Shown one piece after another: positions 5,505-8,811 of a DNA stretch of 8,811 bases. Position 1 is the stretch's first letter; every line of letters begins with the position of its first letter. The stretch is from Sulfitobacter sp. (GTDB lineage: Bacteria; Pseudomonadota; Alphaproteobacteria; Rhodobacterales; Rhodobacteraceae). The notes beneath the pieces were generated by a model that was not told the DNA's origin, did not search any database, and was given only the letters and a program-made list of their open reading frames with translations. The position numbers and the translations under genes were made by a program. The DNA lies in contig JAGXHC010000032.1 of NCBI GenBank assembly GCA_024636405.1, positions 1 through 8,811 on the forward strand. The letters run 5' to 3'.

Positions 5505-6750
5505 ATACATCCCGCTCGAGTTGCCGGACGATCCGAAACTGGTCGGCAACATCACCTATTTCGCCCGCGCCCTGCGCCGGGCCGGACTGCCGATCGGGCC
5601 GGGGCGGGTGCTGAGCGCAATTGAGGCGGTGGCGGTGGCGGGGTTTTTGGACAAACGGGATTTTTATTGGACGTTGCACGCCTGTTTTGTGAACCGGCCA
5701 GAGCAGCGTCGCGTGTTTGCCCAACTTTTCCGGCTTTACTGGCGCGACCCGCGTTATCTGGAACATATGATGGCCGCGATGTTGCCTGCGATCCGCGGTG
5801 TGCAGGAGGACCGGCCCGCACAGCCCGCCGCCAAGCGCGCGGCCGAAGCGCTGCTGGATGGGGCGCAGGCACCGCAGGATCTTGATGAACGCCCGCAAGA
5901 AGACACGCTGATCAAGGTGGACGCCAGCCTGACCATGTCCGCACGCGAACGCCTTAAGACGCTGGATTTTGAACAGATGTCGATCGCTGAGATGGCCGAG
6001 GCGAAGCGGATGCTGTCCCGGCTGAGCCTGCCGGTGCGGCCCATGCCATCGCGGCGCAGCATGACAGCCCCCAGAGGCCGCATTGACGCCGCGCGCAGCC
6101 TGCGCGCCGCATTGCGCAAAGGCGGTGAGATGCAGACGCTGGCGTTGAAAAAGCCGCGCACGCGCTATCCCAATCTGGTGGTGCTGTGCGATATTTCCGG
6201 CTCCATGAGTCAATACAGCCGGGTGATCCTGCATTTCCTGCACGCGGTCAGCAATGCGCGCGGGGCTGGCTGGGCGCAGGTGCATGCTTTTACCTTCGGC
6301 ACAAGGCTTACCAATATCACGCGGCATTTGGCGACACGGGATGTGGACGCGGCGCTGGCGGCGGCAGGCGCGCAGGCGCAGGACTGGGAAGGGGGCACGC
6401 GGATCGGTGCGGCGCTGGCCGCGTTCAACCGCGATTGGTCGCGGCGGGTGATGGGACAGGGCGCGGTGGTGTTGCTCATCACAGACGGGTTGGACCGCGA
6501 TGATCCAGACGCGCTGGGGCGCCAGATGCAGCGGCTACAGCTAAGTGCGCGGCGCCTGATCTGGCTGAACCCCTTGTTGCGATGGGACGGTTTTGCACCA
6601 AAGGCCGCAGGCATCCGGGCGATGTTGCCCCATGTGGACAGTTTTCGCGCCGGGCATTCGATTGCCTCGTTGGAGGAGTTGACGGTCGCGATCTCGCGGC
6701 CTGATGATATCGGCGAAAAGGCACGCCTGATGGCAGCGCTGCCGGACTGA
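5497..6750 (+). CDS. CoxE-like von Willebrand factor A domain protein
   Basis: A 417-residue protein of the CoxE type, expected to work with the MoxR ATPase encoded just upstream. The N-terminal region opens MAEYIPLELPDDPKLVGNITYFARALRRAG. The VWA domain at the C-terminus has a complete metal-ion-dependent adhesion site: DISGS (D232, S234, S236), T301 in GGTRIG, and D330 in LLITDG. With all five residues present, it can bind a divalent metal and probably tethers the client protein to the ATPase ring. No signal peptide or membrane segment is seen. The start is uncertain. ATG 5497 is chosen because the N-terminus then looks like the family; ATG 5446 would add 17 residues translated through a repeat. 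Neither has a good ribosome-binding site. The gene converges on purL. Confidence 0.87.
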   Translation: MAEYIPLELPDDPKLVGNITYFARALRRAGLPIGPGRVLSAIEAVAVAGFLDKRDFYWTLHACFVNRPEQRRVFAQLFRLYWRDPRYLEHMMAAMLPAIRGVQEDRPAQPAAKRAAEALLDGAQAPQDLDERPQEDTLIKVDASLTMSARERLKTLDFEQMSIAEMAEAKRMLSRLSLPVRPMPSRRSMTAPRGRIDAARSLRAALRKGGEMQTLALKKPRTRYPNLVVLCDISGSMSQYSRVILHFLHAVSNARGAGWAQVHAFTFGTRLTNITRHLATRDVDAALAAAGAQAQDWEGGTRIGAALAAFNRDWSRRVMGQGAVVLLITDGLDRDDPDALGRQMQRLQLSARRLIWLNPLLRWDGFAPKAAGIRAMLPHVDSFRAGHSIASLEELTVAISRPDDIGEKARLMAALPD

Positions 6751-6800
6751 GCACGCAGCGAGTTAGTCAAACCGGAGGGTTAGCAGGCGGGGCCTTGTTC

Positions 6801-6823
6801 CAAAATGTTTCGCGCGCGAAACA
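6801..6823 (-). terminator. Probable intrinsic terminator of purL (perfect 18-bp palindrome)
   Basis: TGTTTCGCGCGCGAAACA (6806-6823) is a perfect palindrome 25 bases past the purL stop. On the minus strand it is followed by ATTTTGG, giving a GC-centred stem of about seven pairs with a short U-run. On the plus strand there is no T-run, so it serves the VWA gene less well. The U-tract is short, so efficiency is uncertain. A protein-binding role is the alternative. Confidence 0.45.
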
Positions 6824-6829
6824 CTTGTA

Positions 6830-6845
6830 TTAACAAAGGGTTAAC
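6830..6845. promoter_or_regulatory. CtrA-box-like sequence
   Basis: TTAA-CAAAGGG-TTAAC matches the TTAA-N7-TTAAC consensus of the alphaproteobacterial regulator CtrA. It lies four bases past the purL stop between convergent genes, so no promoter is obvious for it to control. It may be a chance match. Confidence 0.25.
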
Positions 6846-6848
6846 AGA

Positions 6849-8811
6849 TCAGGCAAAGGTAGCGGCAAAGGTCGTGTTGTAGATATGGGCAAGTTCGGCC
6901 AGCGGCGCGCTGCTGTTGCCAAAGCGGATCTGGTCGCCGCCAAAGGTGCCGACTTGCGACATCGGCACGCCTGCCGCTTGTGCGGACTGCATTAGCGTTT
7001 GCGCCGTGTCGGGACGGCAAACGATCAGATAGCGAGCCTGATCCTCGCCGAAAAGCTCTGCTGTGTCCTGTGCGGCAAGGGTGATGCCGGTGCCTGCTGC
7101 TGCGGCCAGTTCAAAGGCGGCAAGCGCAAGGCCGCCATCGCTCAGGTCTGTGCAGGCGGCGATGTGTTGGTGCTGGTCGCGAATGAACGTCCCGTGGCGC
7201 CGTTCGGTCAAAAGATCGACGCATGGCGCATCGCCGTCCGCGCGTCCAAACGCTTCGGCAAGCAAGGCAGATTGGCCCAGATGCCCGGTGGTGGTGCCAA
7301 CCAGCAGCGCCACGTCGCCCGCGCGCACGTCCTTGCCGATGATCTGGTCGGTGTGGGTCAGCAGGCCAACGGCACCGATGGTGGGCGTGGGCAGGATGCC
7401 AGTACCGTCGGTTTCATTATAAAGTGACACATTGCCCGAGACGATGGGCATATCAAGTGCTGCAACCGCTTCACCGATGCCTTTGATCGCGCCGACCAGT
7501 TGGCCCATGATCACCGGCTTTTCGGGGTTGCCGAAATTGAGATTGTCAGTCGTGGCCAGCGGCGTGGCACCGACCGCGCAAAGATTGCGGTAGGCCTCCG
7601 CGACGGCCTGTTTGCCGCCCTCAAAGGGGTTCGCCATGACATAGCGGGGGGTCACATCGGAGGTGAACGCAATCGCCTTGTCGGTGCCATGAATGCGCAC
7701 GATGCCCGCGCCAAAGCCCGGTGTGCGGGTGCTGTCGCCCATGACCATGGTATCGTATTGTTCATACACCCAGGATTTGGACGCATGGTTGGGGCTGCCG
7801 ATCAGGGCGCGGAGCCCATCAATGGGATCAATCCGGGGCGCATCCGTCAGCGGGGTCGCCGCCGGGGTTTCGACCCAGGGACGGTCGTATTCGGGGGCGG
7901 AACTGGCGAGTTTCGACAATGGCACATCGGCCATGGTTTCACCGTTGAAGGTGATCAGAAAACGGTCTTCGGCAATGGTTTCGCCGACAATCGCGAAATC
8001 AAGGTCCCATTTGTCAAACACTGCCTTGGCCTCGGCCTCAAGCTCTGGCCGCAGCACCATGAGCATGCGTTCTTGGGATTCGCTGAGCATCATTTCATAG
8101 GCGGTCATGTGTTGTTCGCGGACGGGCACGCGTTCCAGATCCAGCCGCACGCCCAGCTTGCCCTTGTCGCCCATTTCCACCGCAGAACAGGTGAGACCCG
8201 CCGCACCCATGTCCTGAATGGAGATCACGGCCCCGGTCGCCATCAGCTCAAGCGTGGCTTCCATCAGGCGTTTTTCGGTAAAGGGGTCGCCGACCTGTAC
8301 GGTAGGGCGCTTTTCCTCAATCGTGTCGTCAAATTCCGCAGAGGCCATAGTGGCGCCGCCGACGCCGTCGCGGCCTGTTTTGGCCCCGAGGTAGACCACG
8401 GGCATACCGACCCCGGAGGCGGCGGAATAAAAGATCTTGTCTGCATCCGCCAGCCCGGCAGCGAAGGCGTTGACCAGACAATTGCCGTCATAGGCCGCGT
8501 CAAAGCGGACTTCGCCGCCCACGGTGGGCACGCCAAAACAATTGCCGTAGCCACCAACACCGGCCACCACACCGTGGACCAGTTGGCGCGTCTTGGGGTG
8601 GTCGGGGCGACCAAAGCTGAGCGCGTTCATCGCAGCGATTGGGCGTGCGCCCATGGTGAAGACATCGCGCAGGATGCCGCCCACACCCGTGGCAGCACCC
8701 TGATAGGGTTCGATGTAGGACGGGTGATTGTGGCTTTCCATTTTGAAGACCAGCGCCTGACCGTCGCCGATGTCCACGACGCCCGCGTTTTCACCCGGTC
8801 CGCAAATCACC
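6849..8811 (-). CDS. purL: Phosphoribosylformylglycinamidine synthase subunit PurL (5' end beyond window)
   Basis: The C-terminal 653 or so residues of PurL, the ATP-dependent synthetase subunit that converts FGAR to FGAM with ammonia delivered by PurQ, in complex with PurS (fourth step of purine synthesis, cytoplasm). The fragment begins in [14 protein letters not shown] and carries KMESHNHPS with the catalytic His region, [20 protein letters not shown], then a second half with [28 protein letters not shown] and [11 protein letters not shown]. These are the paired AIRS-like domains of the short bacterial PurL. Such proteins are usually a little over 700 residues, so about 70 N-terminal residues lie outside the window. 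The GTG at 8810 is an internal Val codon, not a start. No frameshift or missing motif was seen. Confidence 0.97.
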   Translation of the reverse strand, partial: VICGPGENAGVVDIGDGQALVFKMESHNHPSYIEPYQGAATGVGGILRDVFTMGARPIAAMNALSFGRPDHPKTRQLVHGVVAGVGGYGNCFGVPTVGGEVRFDAAYDGNCLVNAFAAGLADADKIFYSAASGVGMPVVYLGAKTGRDGVGGATMASAEFDDTIEEKRPTVQVGDPFTEKRLMEATLELMATGAVISIQDMGAAGLTCSAVEMGDKGKLGVRLDLERVPVREQHMTAYEMMLSESQERMLMVLRPELEAEAKAVFDKWDLDFAIVGETIAEDRFLITFNGETMADVPLSKLASSAPEYDRPWVETPAATPLTDAPRIDPIDGLRALIGSPNHASKSWVYEQYDTMVMGDSTRTPGFGAGIVRIHGTDKAIAFTSDVTPRYVMANPFEGGKQAVAEAYRNLCAVGATPLATTDNLNFGNPEKPVIMGQLVGAIKGIGEAVAALDMPIVSGNVSLYNETDGTGILPTPTIGAVGLLTHTDQIIGKDVRAGDVALLVGTTTGHLGQSALLAEAFGRADGDAPCVDLLTERRHGTFIRDQHQHIAACTDLSDGGLALAAFELAAAAGTGITLAAQDTAELFGEDQARYLIVCRPDTAQTLMQSAQAAGVPMSQVGTFGGDQIRFGNSSAPLAELAHIYNTTFAATFA

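Noticed and set aside
5383..6327. Long minus-strand open frame (314 residues) opposite the VWA gene
   Set aside because: It is antisense to a gene with an intact VWA metal site. Its translation is rich in His, Gln, Arg and Pro with no family resemblance, typical of a shadow frame in GC-rich DNA.
6806..6823. A true parS site
   Set aside because: The arms match, but the six-base centre changes the spacing from the 16-bp parS site, so ParB binding would not be expected without evidence. It is kept only as a finding.
8808..8810. GTG as the start of purL
   Set aside because: PurL homologues continue well upstream of this Val. It is an internal codon at the window edge.

Overview
The window looks like chromosomal DNA of a marine alphaproteobacterium of the Rhodobacterales (Roseobacter-type Rhodobacteraceae). 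I infer this from the moderately high GC content, the style of the family-2 glycosyltransferases, the alphaproteobacterial look of PurL, and the MoxR/CoxE-type pair. No species can be named from the sequence alone.

Layout. Bases 1-77 probably carry the last codons of a plus-strand gene. Bases 100-4322 hold a minus-strand cassette, read from about 4372 leftwards. It contains a likely sigma-70 promoter (4379-4407), a possible 13-codon leader ORF (4281-4322), a family-2 glycosyltransferase (3242-4279), a 785-residue protein joining a degenerate sulfotransferase-like N-terminus to a second glycosyltransferase of the same type (816-3173), and an FkbM-type methyltransferase (100-816) that overlaps the preceding gene by one base. 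The three enzymes plausibly build and methylate an exported or surface glycan, but the product is not known.

Bases 4323-4509 are mostly a divergent intergenic region with the leftward promoter and an 11-bp inverted repeat. To the right, on the plus strand, lies a two-gene unit: a MoxR-family AAA+ ATPase (4510-5436) and a CoxE-like von Willebrand A protein (5497-6750). Such pairs act as metal-cofactor insertion or protein-remodelling chaperones. The junction between them is odd. It holds a 23-codon ORF that starts inside the moxR stop codon and ends inside the start of the VWA gene, together with two compact hairpins, one of which looks like a REP-type repeat.

Bases 6751-6848 lie between convergent genes and hold a perfect 18-bp palindrome (probable purL terminator, with arms identical to those of parS) and a CtrA-box-like sequence. 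Bases 6849-8811 are the C-terminal 653 or so residues of PurL (FGAM synthase, purine synthesis) on the minus strand, cut by the window edge.

Most of the window is recognisable families. The most unusual points are the sulfotransferase-like/glycosyltransferase fusion and the two genes without a clear ribosome-binding site that sit directly behind tiny upstream ORFs.
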